DNA from: Pontiella desulfatans
Lineage (GTDB): Bacteria; Verrucomicrobiota; Kiritimatiellia; Kiritimatiellales; Pontiellaceae
Direction: 5' to 3'
Assembly (NCBI RefSeq): GCF_900890425.1
Contig: NZ_CAAHFG010000001.1
Location: forward strand, 4,278,001-4,342,000
DNA length: 64,000 nt
The notes beneath the pieces are model-generated. The model was not told the DNA's origin, did not search any database, and worked only from the letters and a program-made list of their open reading frames with translations. Positions 9,161 to 16,280 of this stretch are shown here, piece after piece (position 1 is the stretch's first letter; the number at the start of each line of letters is the position of its first letter). The translations under genes and the position numbers were made by a program.

Positions 9161-9353
9161 CATCCACCGAGGCGTCGGCAAAGACCACCGTGTCGTATCG
9201 CGACACCAATTCGGCATCCTCGATATTGAGTTGGTAGTTCGACTCCACCGTAACGCCCGAAAGCCCCAGGCCCTGGATCCTTTCGGCAAACGCCGGCCCC
9301 AGTCCGTCGTCCAACCGCCCCGGATTCCCATAGCCTATGACCAAAGTGCTCAT
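9161..9353 (-). pseudogene. Truncated duplicate of hoxW 5' end
   Basis: Encodes the first ~64 residues of the hydrogenase protease (MSTLVIGYGNPGR... to ADASVDAA), then runs into unrelated sequence and stops. Compared with the intact copy there are about 10 nucleotide changes but only two amino-acid changes (D to G and P to S), both close together. The catalytic C-terminal part is absent, so it is not functional as a protease. Confidence 0.88.
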
Positions 9354-9395
9354 GAGTGTATTAACCGCATATGAACGCAAGGAACGCAAAACAAT

Positions 9396-9555
9396 TCATT
9401 CTATGAGCGCATCCTAGGTGTAACCCACATCGGCCTTGTCGCCGCCGGATTCATCGACGGACAGCAGGTTGCCGGCATCGTCGTAGCCGTAGTCGCGGGT
9501 GCGGCTGCCGGGATGGGTGACGAGGTCGAGGCGGTTGCGGGCGTCGTATGCGTCA
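9396..9555 (-). pseudogene. RHS-repeat fragment (copy 2)
   Basis: Same relic within the second tandem unit, differing by a few substitutions (LDLVTHPGS instead of LGLVTYPGS). Confidence 0.8.
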
Positions 9556-9601
9556 ACTAAAATGACGCAATGTGCGGGCTGACCCCGCCGCCCCCAAAAT
9601 T

Positions 9602-9631
9602 AAAAATGACGAAATAGGCGGCCTGACCCTT
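9602..9631. repeat. Short GGGTCAGG..TTTCGTCATTTTT motif
   Basis: AAAAATGACGAAATAGGCGG followed by CCTGACCCT. A diverged version (AAAATGACGCAATGTGCGGGCTGACCCC) ends each 430-bp unit at 9130-9157 and 9560-9587. Such GGGTCAGG..CGTCATTT strings are often found beside REP-associated/IS200-like transposase genes; here no transposase is present, so the assignment is a guess. Confidence 0.45.
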
Positions 9632-9638
9632 TTTCCTC

Positions 9639-10043
9639 CTACTCGACTATCCCTTTATTGTTGGAGTCCTTTTTATTCTTCATCAGTAGAATTTTGATCA
9701 ATCTGGTAATGGTGATTGCAAAGAAAACACAAAATGCAGATGAAGCAATTGAGGTGATGAATTGAGCATAACGAAGTGAACGATCATCCATTCCGCCAAT
9801 AGGGTAAAACTGTTCAACAAACCCAACTGCTGTGAACATAAAAAATATTGCAACCAACAGTTTGCAGATGTCATCAGTCCGCAAAATGAAAGATGACCTT
9901 TTTTCTAAATTCTTTCTTCCCATTATGCCCATTGGGATTGAATAGAATAACATGATTCCCATGGCGATGATGCCAGACCAGCCTGCATATTGAATGATCC
10001 CCCAAATGGTCATGCTTGGATATACGGTCGGATATGGTTGCAT
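9639..10043 (-). CDS. Integron cassette ORF: small membrane protein
   Basis: 134 aa, distal cassette. Three hydrophobic stretches (about 13-36, 58-78, 92-115) separated by short charged loops, ending in a lysine-rich tail (LMKNKKDSNNKGIVE). No family recognised. Its base composition is clearly AT-richer than the surrounding genes. It starts 12 bp from an attC-like site (10056-10145), as expected for a cassette gene. No attC is left on its 3' side: unrelated repeat DNA begins within 10 bp of the stop, so this end of the array is truncated. Confidence 0.7.
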   Translation of the reverse strand: MQPYPTVYPSMTIWGIIQYAGWSGIIAMGIMLFYSIPMGIMGRKNLEKRSSFILRTDDICKLLVAIFFMFTAVGFVEQFYPIGGMDDRSLRYAQFITSIASSAFCVFFAITITRLIKILLMKNKKDSNNKGIVE

Positions 10044-10055
10044 TTAATTTTCCTA

Positions 10056-10145
10056 CTCCAACGTTACACGTGACTTTCGGTGCGCATAAACCTCTGACCG
10101 GATCAAACAGGCGTTTTCACCGTAAAGTCCATGTGCTGGTTAGAT
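10056..10145 (-). repeat. attC: attC-like recombination site between cassettes 2 and 3
   Basis: About 90 bp. The right boundary is a perfect GTTAGAT (GTTRRRY, 10139-10145). The left boundary is CTCCAAC, which keeps the AAC core but has C for R at the first position. Inside, the two arms are imperfectly complementary (CACGTGACTTTCGGTG against CACATGGACTTTACGGTG), giving the long stem expected of attC. The stop codon of the next cassette ORF lies inside GTTAGAT. Confidence 0.75.
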
Positions 10146-10796
10146 ATTTGTATTTTTCATCCAGTTGGCTAGTTCTCCAACTAGCGTTGAAAGTTCCGAT
10201 AATTCAACTTCATACGCTTTGTAATCATCGATCTTACCTGAATCAAAACTTGGCCCAAATGTAGGTTCTAGCTTCACCAAATCGCCAATGGATGCATCCA
10301 CTGTTGAGTGAGAGTGTAGATTCATTTTTGATTTATTTTCACACAACCATTTCAAATAATCATTACAACTCTCTGGCAGGCCGACGAGAGGTAGTTTTTG
10401 TTTAATACTGTCAATCGACCTATGAGCTTTTGTCTTATCCTCTTTGAAATTTTCATAATAATCTACACCACTAAATATTAATATAGATTGGCAGATAGAT
10501 TCACAGGTAAGGCGAAAGAAATATATTACTCGAGTGTTATATCCAGATCGTAATAGATGAAATCCAGCTAATATATCATTCTGGGCTTTAAGTAAAAGAA
10601 GTGCTGCGGCTATTTTTTGCTGATCATCTTTTATTTGGCTTCTGAAGTCACATAGCTTAGATCGAGATATGACCATAGCTTCGATGAACTTGGAATCCTG
10701 AGTAGCGAAAAGGGTATCAAATTGTTTGGCACGATCTATGGGGTCGTCGAAAATCGCTTTCGGTACAATTTTTTGATGTTCAGCTAGGTTATTCAT
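10140..10796 (-). CDS. Integron cassette ORF: hypothetical soluble protein
   Basis: 218 aa, mostly alpha-helical by eye, no signal peptide or membrane helix, no recognised family. Visible features: a KIAAALLLLKAQNDILAGFHLLRSGYN helical segment and a downstream stretch with NLHSHSTVD. AT-rich like the other cassettes. It begins 6 bp from the boundary GTTAGAT (reverse strand) of the attC at 10803-10890 and ends within the next attC, the compact layout of an integron cassette. Cassette proteins are often toxins, antitoxins or phage-resistance factors, but nothing here shows which. Confidence 0.72.
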   Translation of the reverse strand: MNNLAEHQKIVPKAIFDDPIDRAKQFDTLFATQDSKFIEAMVISRSKLCDFRSQIKDDQQKIAAALLLLKAQNDILAGFHLLRSGYNTRVIYFFRLTCESICQSILIFSGVDYYENFKEDKTKAHRSIDSIKQKLPLVGLPESCNDYLKWLCENKSKMNLHSHSTVDASIGDLVKLEPTFGPSFDSGKIDDYKAYEVELSELSTLVGELANWMKNTNI

Positions 10797-10802
10797 ATTT
10801 TT

Positions 10803-10890
10803 ATCTAACGTTAATCCTGACCCGCTTGGGAATCAGACGTCGCCTTCAAAAACGGGCGTTGTCCAAGTAGGGTCTAGGATCTGGTTAGAT
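10803..10890 (-). repeat. attC: attC-like recombination site between cassettes 1 and 2
   Basis: 88 bp bounded by perfect RYYYAAC (ATCTAAC, 10803-10809) and GTTRRRY (GTTAGAT, 10884-10890). The arms pair well: the left arm ATCCTGACCCGCTTGG matches the reverse complement of the right arm, ATCCTAGACCCTACTTGG, with bulges as in canonical attC sites. Length is within the usual range (about 57-141 bp). Confidence 0.88.
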
Positions 10891-10891
10891 A

Positions 10892-11446
10892 TTAATAATA
10901 TTTCTTCATATATAAACCGTCAGGACTGACAAATATCATTGGGGCAATTTCCGTGTCCTCATAAGAGTCCATGAGCAGGTTGTGGTATTGGGTATGAACT
11001 GTTTCAAGCAAAACTTTGTCATCCTTGAGTGTTAAGCTAAAATTAACATCATAGTAATTATTTCCTCCACCCCATTCTGTGGTAATGAACAACCTATCAG
11101 AGAAAGACGATATAGAATCTACCCCGAAATTTTTCACCTCTGTATCTGCTCTAGGGAAAATCAATTTAGCAATAATTTCATCATTTTTTGCAATGACGAC
11201 TATTCGATTCCTCGTGCCATCATAATGACTTAGATCGTAGGAGTAAGAGTAAATCCAATATGGCTTATTGTGATTAACTTGAAGGCCACCATCACGAACC
11301 ATATCGACGGTAACACCAATGTCTTCAGAAACAATCTCAAGGATTGACTGCTCACCATCTGAATCCTTTGCAACATTAGGAGAGGCAGTATATCGGCCAA
11401 TGATGAAGGCTGCTAATGCTAGGATGATGATTAATGTTTTTTTCAT
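10892..11446 (-). CDS. Integron cassette ORF 1: single-helix anchored/secreted protein
   Basis: 184 aa from the ATG immediately after the cassette boundary (MKKTLIIILALAAFIIGRYT). Longer in-frame starts would run across attI and are rejected. An N-terminal hydrophobic helix (signal peptide or anchor) is followed by a hydrophilic beta-rich domain with many aromatic residues (YWIYSYSYDLSHYDGTRNR). No family recognised. As the integrase-proximal cassette, it would be the best expressed of the array if a Pc promoter exists in the integrase region. Confidence 0.72.
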   Translation of the reverse strand: MKKTLIIILALAAFIIGRYTASPNVAKDSDGEQSILEIVSEDIGVTVDMVRDGGLQVNHNKPYWIYSYSYDLSHYDGTRNRIVVIAKNDEIIAKLIFPRADTEVKNFGVDSISSFSDRLFITTEWGGGNNYYDVNFSLTLKDDKVLLETVHTQYHNLLMDSYEDTEIAPMIFVSPDGLYMKKYY

Positions 11447-11453
11447 ATCTAAC
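11447..11453 (-). other. attI: attI/cassette junction (GTTRRRY)
   Basis: Reverse complement reads GTTAGAT, directly followed by the ATG of cassette ORF 1. The adjoining 11454-11527 has no partner stem but holds the palindrome GGCAGAAACGGCATCTGCC (11463-11481) and the integrase start region, matching the position of attI between intI and the first cassette. Confidence 0.65.
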
Positions 11454-11527
11454 AGTTGATTAGGCAGAAACGGCATCTGCCTATCTATTTCCTTAACAGG
11501 CCTTTTTTTATGTGATAGGTAGAATGC

Positions 11528-11815
11528 ATGGCTAAAGAGCATGTGAAAAGAAAAATGTCGGGCAAAGAGCAGGTGTTCTGGGGCAAGTATGCCGAGAAGC
11601 TCGCCAAATACGGGGTCTCCGGCCGAAATGCTGAGTGGCATGTGCGGCGTGCGCAGGAGTTCGTTTATGGGCTGGAGGGGCTTAAACTGAACGCTGTGAC
11701 TTCTGTCTATCTCGATTCCTATCTCGATGTGTTAGGCAGAACGCCCGGTTTTAAGGTCTGGCAGTTGCGCCAAGTCATTTACGCACTCAGAATCCTGTTT
11801 CTGTCGAAAGGGTCG
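11528..11815 (+). pseudogene. intI: Truncated integron integrase (N-terminal fragment)
   Basis: About 95 codons from ATG resemble the N-terminal SAM-like domain of integron-type tyrosine recombinases: VRRAQEFVYGLEG, YLDVLGRTPGFKVWQLRQ and VIYALRILF match the WQxRQxxxALxxLF segment of IntI. It is divergent from the three cassettes, the classical intI orientation. Homology stops near 11810, where IS-associated sequence starts. The catalytic domain (R..H..R..Y and the IntI-specific insert) is absent on either side of the IS, so the integrase is dead. Confidence 0.75.
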
Positions 11816-12314
11816 GTCCTCGGATTTAAGTGTTGCGAAAGTAAAAAGGGTCACCCATTAGAGGTTCCGGTCAAACACAAAATACCCTTCCATGGTCGTT
11901 TCTCAACGACCTGCTTATTTCCCTTTTCGTTGATCGGTTCTGCGTTAATCCCCATCGCTGAACGTTTGCTGCCATCAGGGTCTTCGTCGCGTGGTTTGCC
12001 GCGTGATTCATCACGTGGTTGTTCAGTCACCCATCTGGATCTCGGATGCCGGCGGCGAAGGCAACCACCTGCGCTTTGTGCCGCATCCCCATTCCGCTAT
12101 TGCGGAACCAGAAAACCTTCTGTACCCGTCCACCGCCCATTCAGTCAAAGTGGTTTGCCTTCGGTCCCGCATCTGCGGGTCCTCCGGGTTTCCAGACCCT
12201 TGGGGGCTGGCAACGGGGCAACCGCGTTTCAAACGATAGAGTTGGGACGCCGCCGGATTCCAATCAGTCCGTTGGTTTTACCAGACCCTTTTCCGGTTCC
12301 CGGCGGCATCCCGT
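11816..12314. other. Non-coding part of a degenerate IS110-type element
   Basis: About 500 bp between the integrase break and the transposase stop. No ORF with family features. G/T- and C-rich palindromic stretches (e.g. around 12150-12210, CTGCGGGTCCTCCGGGTTTC) are present. IS110-family elements carry a structured bridge RNA in a long non-coding end; this stretch is a candidate but I cannot fold it. Confidence 0.4.
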
Positions 12315-13346
12315 TTATCCAAACATCAGCTTTTCATCAAAATCCTTTCCGTTCATTACATGCCACATCGCCTTGGCCAACTTGCAGGCCAGCGCTTTTT
12401 TCGCCTTAGGCACGCCGCTCGTTCTTTTTTTACGTTCGTACCAGGCGTGGATGCGCGGGTTGAAGCGCGCGGCATAGGTTGCGGCCTCACCGAATGCCCA
12501 TGCGCGCTACCGGTTGCCGTTCTTCGCGTTGTTTTTACCCTTCTTTTTTCAGTTCGCACTGTATTCACTTTTTTCCGCCCGGCAGTAGGGGGCGTAGTCG
12601 CCCGCGCTTTTGAAGCGGCTGAAATCCCCGCTCTCAAGGGCGACAAGCATTCCCAGCGCATCCCCGATTCCCGTAACCCCCCGCGGCCGTCGGTATGGCT
12701 TTGTCGGTTTTGCGACTGCCAGCACCTGCTGCTCGACCTTTTTCGCCAGGCGATCCGACTCACGGATGGCTTCAAGCAGGGTTTCGAGCTGAAGCTGAAC
12801 GAATTCGTCGAGTCCGGTGGCCTGAATATCTTTTAATGTCCACTGTTCCAACTTGCGCGCACCCGGAGCATCCAGGCCATAGCGTTCGAGCAGGCCGCCG
12901 AAGCTCAGCAGCACCTGTGTCCGACGGCGCACGAACAGCTGTCTTCTGCGCAATGCATCGCGTACGGGGCGTGTTTCCTTCGGATAGATGTAGCTTTCCG
13001 GAAAGATACCCAGCCGGAGCTGCTCGGCCAGCCAGTCCGCATCCGTCAGATCGTTAGTGATCTTGATCCCCTTGTACTGCTCCATCTTCGCCGGGTTGCC
13101 CAGCTTTACATTACGGTCTTTCTCGCGAAGTCCATCGACGAACCAGTACCAGTTAAAGGTCGATTCCACGCCCAGCGCCACGATCCGATCCCAGAACGGG
13201 TCGAGCGCAGCATTGACGGCCGCAAGGTTCGCTTTCACGCGTTTGCGGAACACCGTGTTCCCCTCCTGATCACAAAGGGAGAGGAAAACATTGTTTCCAT
13301 GCAGGTCGGCACCTGCGTATAGTGCATTTGCTTTGGTCGTTTGCAT
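12315..13346 (-). pseudogene. IS110-family transposase with two in-frame stops
   Basis: Reads MQTTKANALYAGADLHGNNV... through a DEDD RuvC-like domain (D14 in AGADLHG; E61 near VESTFNWYWFVDGL) to the C-terminal transposase_20 region (YRRPRGVTGIGDALG, GDYAPYCRAEKSEYSAN). Then TGA at about 12549 and TAG at about 12506 interrupt a frame that continues sensibly (KKKGKNNAKNGNR, then RAWAFGEAATYAARFNPR) to a natural stop at 12315. There are no indels, so point mutations have killed the gene. It sits between the broken integrase and hoxH. Confidence 0.88.
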
Positions 13347-13499
13347 AACTGCTCCTTTAGTTAGTGGTTTAACCCAAGGATAGTTTGCGCTCGACCAAGG
13401 CTTATTTCAAAGAACCTCTTTATGATTATCAGTCCCGTAATATAGTAATCCGTCTTAGCTCTTCGCGCTTTTCCGCCAACAGCCCCTTCCTTTTTCGAA
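13347..13499. other. IS left flank / end of hydrogenase operon
   Basis: 153 bp between the IS110 transposase start and the hoxH stop. AT-rich; no gene. Presumably contains the other IS end; no inverted repeat is expected for IS110. None of the missing integrase C-terminus is found here. Confidence 0.4.
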
Positions 13500-14930
13500 T
13501 TAGTCGCGCACCCGGCGGTCGAGGGTGTTGCCTGCGGCGTCTTCGAGTTCGACGATCAGCGGCATCTGCCCCATGGCGTGGGTGGCGCAGGAGAGGCAGG
13601 GGTCGTAGGCGCGGATGGCGACTTCGACGCGGTTCAATAAGCCTTCGGTGATTTCCGTGCCGGAGAGGTATTTCTTCGCCACCCCTTCCACCGCCAGGTT
13701 CATCGGCGTGTTGTTGTTGGTGGTGGAGACAATCAGGTTGGCCATCGTCACCTGGTCGTTTTCATCAACCTTGTAGTGATGGAACAGCGTACCGCGTGGT
13801 GCCTCGATCAACCCAACCGACTCCCCTCGCCTTTCGCCGGTTGCCATGAGGTCGGTTCCCTGCAGGTCGGGATCGTTGAGCAGGTCGCGGATTTTTTCGC
13901 CGGAATGAAGCAGTTCGATCATGCGCGCCCAGTGGTAGGCCATCGTAATGTTGTTCGGCTTTCCGTCGGTGACCGAGAGAAAATCCTTGCGGGCGTCCTC
14001 GGCCTCGGGGGTGTCGATGAAATCGCAGGCATTCACGCGTGCCAGCGGCCCGACGCGGTACCATCCCTTTTCCGGCCCCAGCTCGGAGATGAACGGGAAT
14101 TTCATGTAGGACCACGGCTTCACTTCCTCGGCAATATACTTGAAGTAGCCCTGGTAATCGACCTGGTCGAAAATCGTGTCGCCATCCTTGGTGATGGCGC
14201 GCAGGTTACCGTGGTAGAGATCCATCGCGCCGTCCTCGCGGATGAGGCTGACGTGGTTGGAATCGAACGAACCAAAATCGGCCAGCTCGCCGATATGCTC
14301 CAGGGTGTAGTCCTTGGCAATCTTCAGCGACGCGCGGCACCATTCGAGCATCTGGTCGATCTCCTTCAGGAATCCATCGCGCTCCTCGATCGAGAGATTT
14401 TTGTTGATGCCGCCGGGCACCGCACCGGTTCCGTGGATTTTTTTACCGGCGGTGGCCTTGATGATTTCCTGGCCATACTTGCGCATCATGACACCCTGCA
14501 CCGCAAGATCCGGGAACTTTTGCGCCACGCCGATCACATTGCGCTCGAGCGGATCGGCATCGAACCCAAACAGCAGGTCGGGCGAAACGAGGTGGAAGAA
14601 ATGCAGCGCATGGCTTTGGAACATTTGGCCATAGTGCATCAGCCGCCGCATCTTTTCCGCCGTCGGCGTCAAGGTATCCACTCCCACGATACCGTCCATG
14701 GCTTTGGCGGCGGCGAGGTGGTGGCTGACCGGACAGATGCCGCAAAGCCGCTGCACCAGCACCGGCACTTCCCAATAGGGCCGCCCCTGGATAAAACGCT
14801 CGAAACCGCGAAACTCGACAATGTGCAGCCGCGCCTGGCTAACATCACCTTTTTCGTCCAGCAGGATGGTCACCTTGCCGTGGCCCTCGACTCTTGTCAC
14901 AGGTTCTATGGTTATTTTTTTTGTGCTCAT
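13500..14930 (-). CDS. hoxH: NAD-reducing [NiFe] hydrogenase large subunit
   Basis: 476 aa. Holds the Ni-Fe(CN)2CO active site. Ligands are C63 and C66 in RLCGICPVSHH (L1/L2 region, with RVEGHG at 13-18) and C445 and C448 in DPCLSCATH near the end. 25 residues follow H451 and are the peptide that a HoxW-type protease must remove. The C-terminal sequence and the partner set (HoxY, HoxU, HoxF) point to a group 3d-like bidirectional enzyme that couples H2 to NAD(H). The protease gene hoxW is not adjacent but beyond the IS/integron. A 91-bp gap with a repeat separates it from hoxY. Confidence 0.95.
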   Translation of the reverse strand: MSTKKITIEPVTRVEGHGKVTILLDEKGDVSQARLHIVEFRGFERFIQGRPYWEVPVLVQRLCGICPVSHHLAAAKAMDGIVGVDTLTPTAEKMRRLMHYGQMFQSHALHFFHLVSPDLLFGFDADPLERNVIGVAQKFPDLAVQGVMMRKYGQEIIKATAGKKIHGTGAVPGGINKNLSIEERDGFLKEIDQMLEWCRASLKIAKDYTLEHIGELADFGSFDSNHVSLIREDGAMDLYHGNLRAITKDGDTIFDQVDYQGYFKYIAEEVKPWSYMKFPFISELGPEKGWYRVGPLARVNACDFIDTPEAEDARKDFLSVTDGKPNNITMAYHWARMIELLHSGEKIRDLLNDPDLQGTDLMATGERRGESVGLIEAPRGTLFHHYKVDENDQVTMANLIVSTTNNNTPMNLAVEGVAKKYLSGTEITEGLLNRVEVAIRAYDPCLSCATHAMGQMPLIVELEDAAGNTLDRRVRD

Positions 14931-14989
14931 GGAAACCTCCTTGCGTACTACATATTGCGTACTGTGTATCTAAATTTCGTCAGGTTGAC

Positions 14990-15020
14990 TTTGCGTTCCT
15001 TGCGTTCTTTCGCGGTTAAA
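14990..15020. repeat. Dispersed TTTGCGTTCCTTGCGTTCTTTCGCGGTTAA-type repeat
   Basis: Between hoxY and hoxH. The same string, slightly changed, occurs at 8931-8960 and 9361-9390 (both upstream of the hoxW copies), and a relative is found at 55035-55058. Confidence 0.6.
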
Positions 15021-15021
15021 A

Positions 15022-15567
15022 TCAGTCGTATTTCAACAGTTCGTACGGAAGCTCGACCGGCTTATCGGTCAGCAACGCAGTGAGTGCGGCCCAGAGCGTG
15101 TCAGCCGAGGGCGGGCAGCCCGGCAGGAAATAGTCGATCTTCACGACTTCGTGGCACGGATAAACCTTGTTGAGCAGCAACGGGATCTCCGGATCCTGCG
15201 GCACAATGCCCTCCGGATTGTAGACCGTCGGGCCGTCGCGGTAGGCCTCGTTAATGCACTCCTCCAATGGAATATTGTTCCGCATGGCGGGAATGCCGCC
15301 CATGGTGGCGCAGTCGCCGAACGAGATCAGCACATCGCAGTTTTCGCGGAATTCGTGCAGCACATGCACGTTTTCCTCGTTGCAGCAACCGCCCTCGACC
15401 AAGCCGACGGCACAGCGTTGCGAGATATGCTTGATGTCGTCGATCGGCGAACGGTCGAAGTCCACCAGCTCGATCAGCTGGAGAATCCGTTCGTCGATGT
15501 CGAGCAAGGACATATGGCAGCCGAAGCATCCGGCCAACGATGTGGTTGCAACCCTTGGCTTACTCAT
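15022..15567 (-). CDS. hoxY: [NiFe] hydrogenase small subunit
   Basis: 181 aa, the short HoxY type with a single proximal [4Fe-4S] cluster. Ligands visible: C14 and C17 (GCFGCHMS), a cysteine in EGGCCNEENV and one in PGCPPSADT. It passes electrons between HoxH and the HoxFU diaphorase. The start overlaps the stop of hoxU by 4 bp (ATGA). No twin-arginine signal, so the enzyme is cytoplasmic, as expected for an NAD-linked hydrogenase. Confidence 0.94.
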   Translation of the reverse strand: MSKPRVATTSLAGCFGCHMSLLDIDERILQLIELVDFDRSPIDDIKHISQRCAVGLVEGGCCNEENVHVLHEFRENCDVLISFGDCATMGGIPAMRNNIPLEECINEAYRDGPTVYNPEGIVPQDPEIPLLLNKVYPCHEVVKIDYFLPGCPPSADTLWAALTALLTDKPVELPYELLKYD

Positions 15568-16271
15568 GACCGCACCCCCTCGATATCCGAACCAATCGGC
15601 TTTTTGTCGTACAGGCGCTCCCCAACCGGAACCTTGAAACCGACGCGCTTCTTAATGATGCACCCGACCGGGCAAATGTCCGCCGCGCGGTCGGAAACCG
15701 CCATGTCGGTATCGCCCAGCGCCTTCTCGCCATTGACGCCAATCTTCCGTTCGAAGCCCCGTCCGATCGACTGGAACACGTTCTTGCCGTCGAGCTCCTG
15801 CGAGGCGCGCACGCAGCGCGCGCACATGACGCAGCGGTTGTGGTCGAGCATCACGTCGGGATGCGAGGCATCGACCTCCTTTTCCGGGAACTGGAAGGGA
15901 TACTGCGGTGCGGAGATGCCGAAGCGGTAGGCCAGCGCCTGCAGTTCGCAGTTGCCGCTCTTTTCGCAGAACATGCAGAAGTGGTTTCCTTCCACAAACA
16001 TCATGTCGATAATGTTGCGCCGATGCTGCAGCAGCTGCGGGGTTTCGTTTTCGATCACCATGCCCTCCATCACCGGCTTCACGCAGGCGGCCTGCGGGCG
16101 GCCATCGCACATGACCGTGCAAACGCGGCAGCTACCGATCGGCTTCAGGTCCGGGTGCGAGCAGAGGCGCGGGATGTAGATGCCCGCGTCGTCGGCCGCC
16201 TCGAGAATCGTCTGCCCCAATCGGGCTTCGATTTCTTTTCCATCAATCGTGATTTTTACCGTATCGCTCAT
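15564..16271 (-). CDS. hoxU: Hydrogenase diaphorase iron-sulfur subunit
   Basis: 235 aa, NuoG-N-terminal type. A [2Fe-2S] ferredoxin domain has C37, C48, C51 and C63 (RLCSHP, GSCRVCTVMC, AAC). The His/Cys [4Fe-4S] region is HFCMFCEKSGNC, and a C-terminal ferredoxin-like site has CVMCARC with CPVGC. It links the flavin of HoxF to HoxY. It lies 9 bp after hoxF and overlaps hoxY. Confidence 0.93.
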   Translation of the reverse strand: MSDTVKITIDGKEIEARLGQTILEAADDAGIYIPRLCSHPDLKPIGSCRVCTVMCDGRPQAACVKPVMEGMVIENETPQLLQHRRNIIDMMFVEGNHFCMFCEKSGNCELQALAYRFGISAPQYPFQFPEKEVDASHPDVMLDHNRCVMCARCVRASQELDGKNVFQSIGRGFERKIGVNGEKALGDTDMAVSDRAADICPVGCIIKKRVGFKVPVGERLYDKKPIGSDIEGVRS

Positions 16272-16280
16272 GGCTCCCTC

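Larger units (their letters stand above)
9161..9590. repeat. 430-bp tandem duplication, copy 2
   Basis: Second unit of the tandem pair, in the same orientation, directly abutting copy 1. It ends in the same GACCCCGCCG decamer, after which unique sequence begins. Confidence 0.93.

Noticed and set aside
11991-12477. Plus-strand ORFs in the IS non-coding region
   Set aside because: Proline/arginine-rich translations without starts or family features, antisense to the dead transposase or in its flank.
12549-13346. IS110 transposase as an intact 265-aa gene
   Set aside because: The frame continues past the TGA with typical C-terminal transposase sequence and a second stop, so it is a truncated pseudogene.
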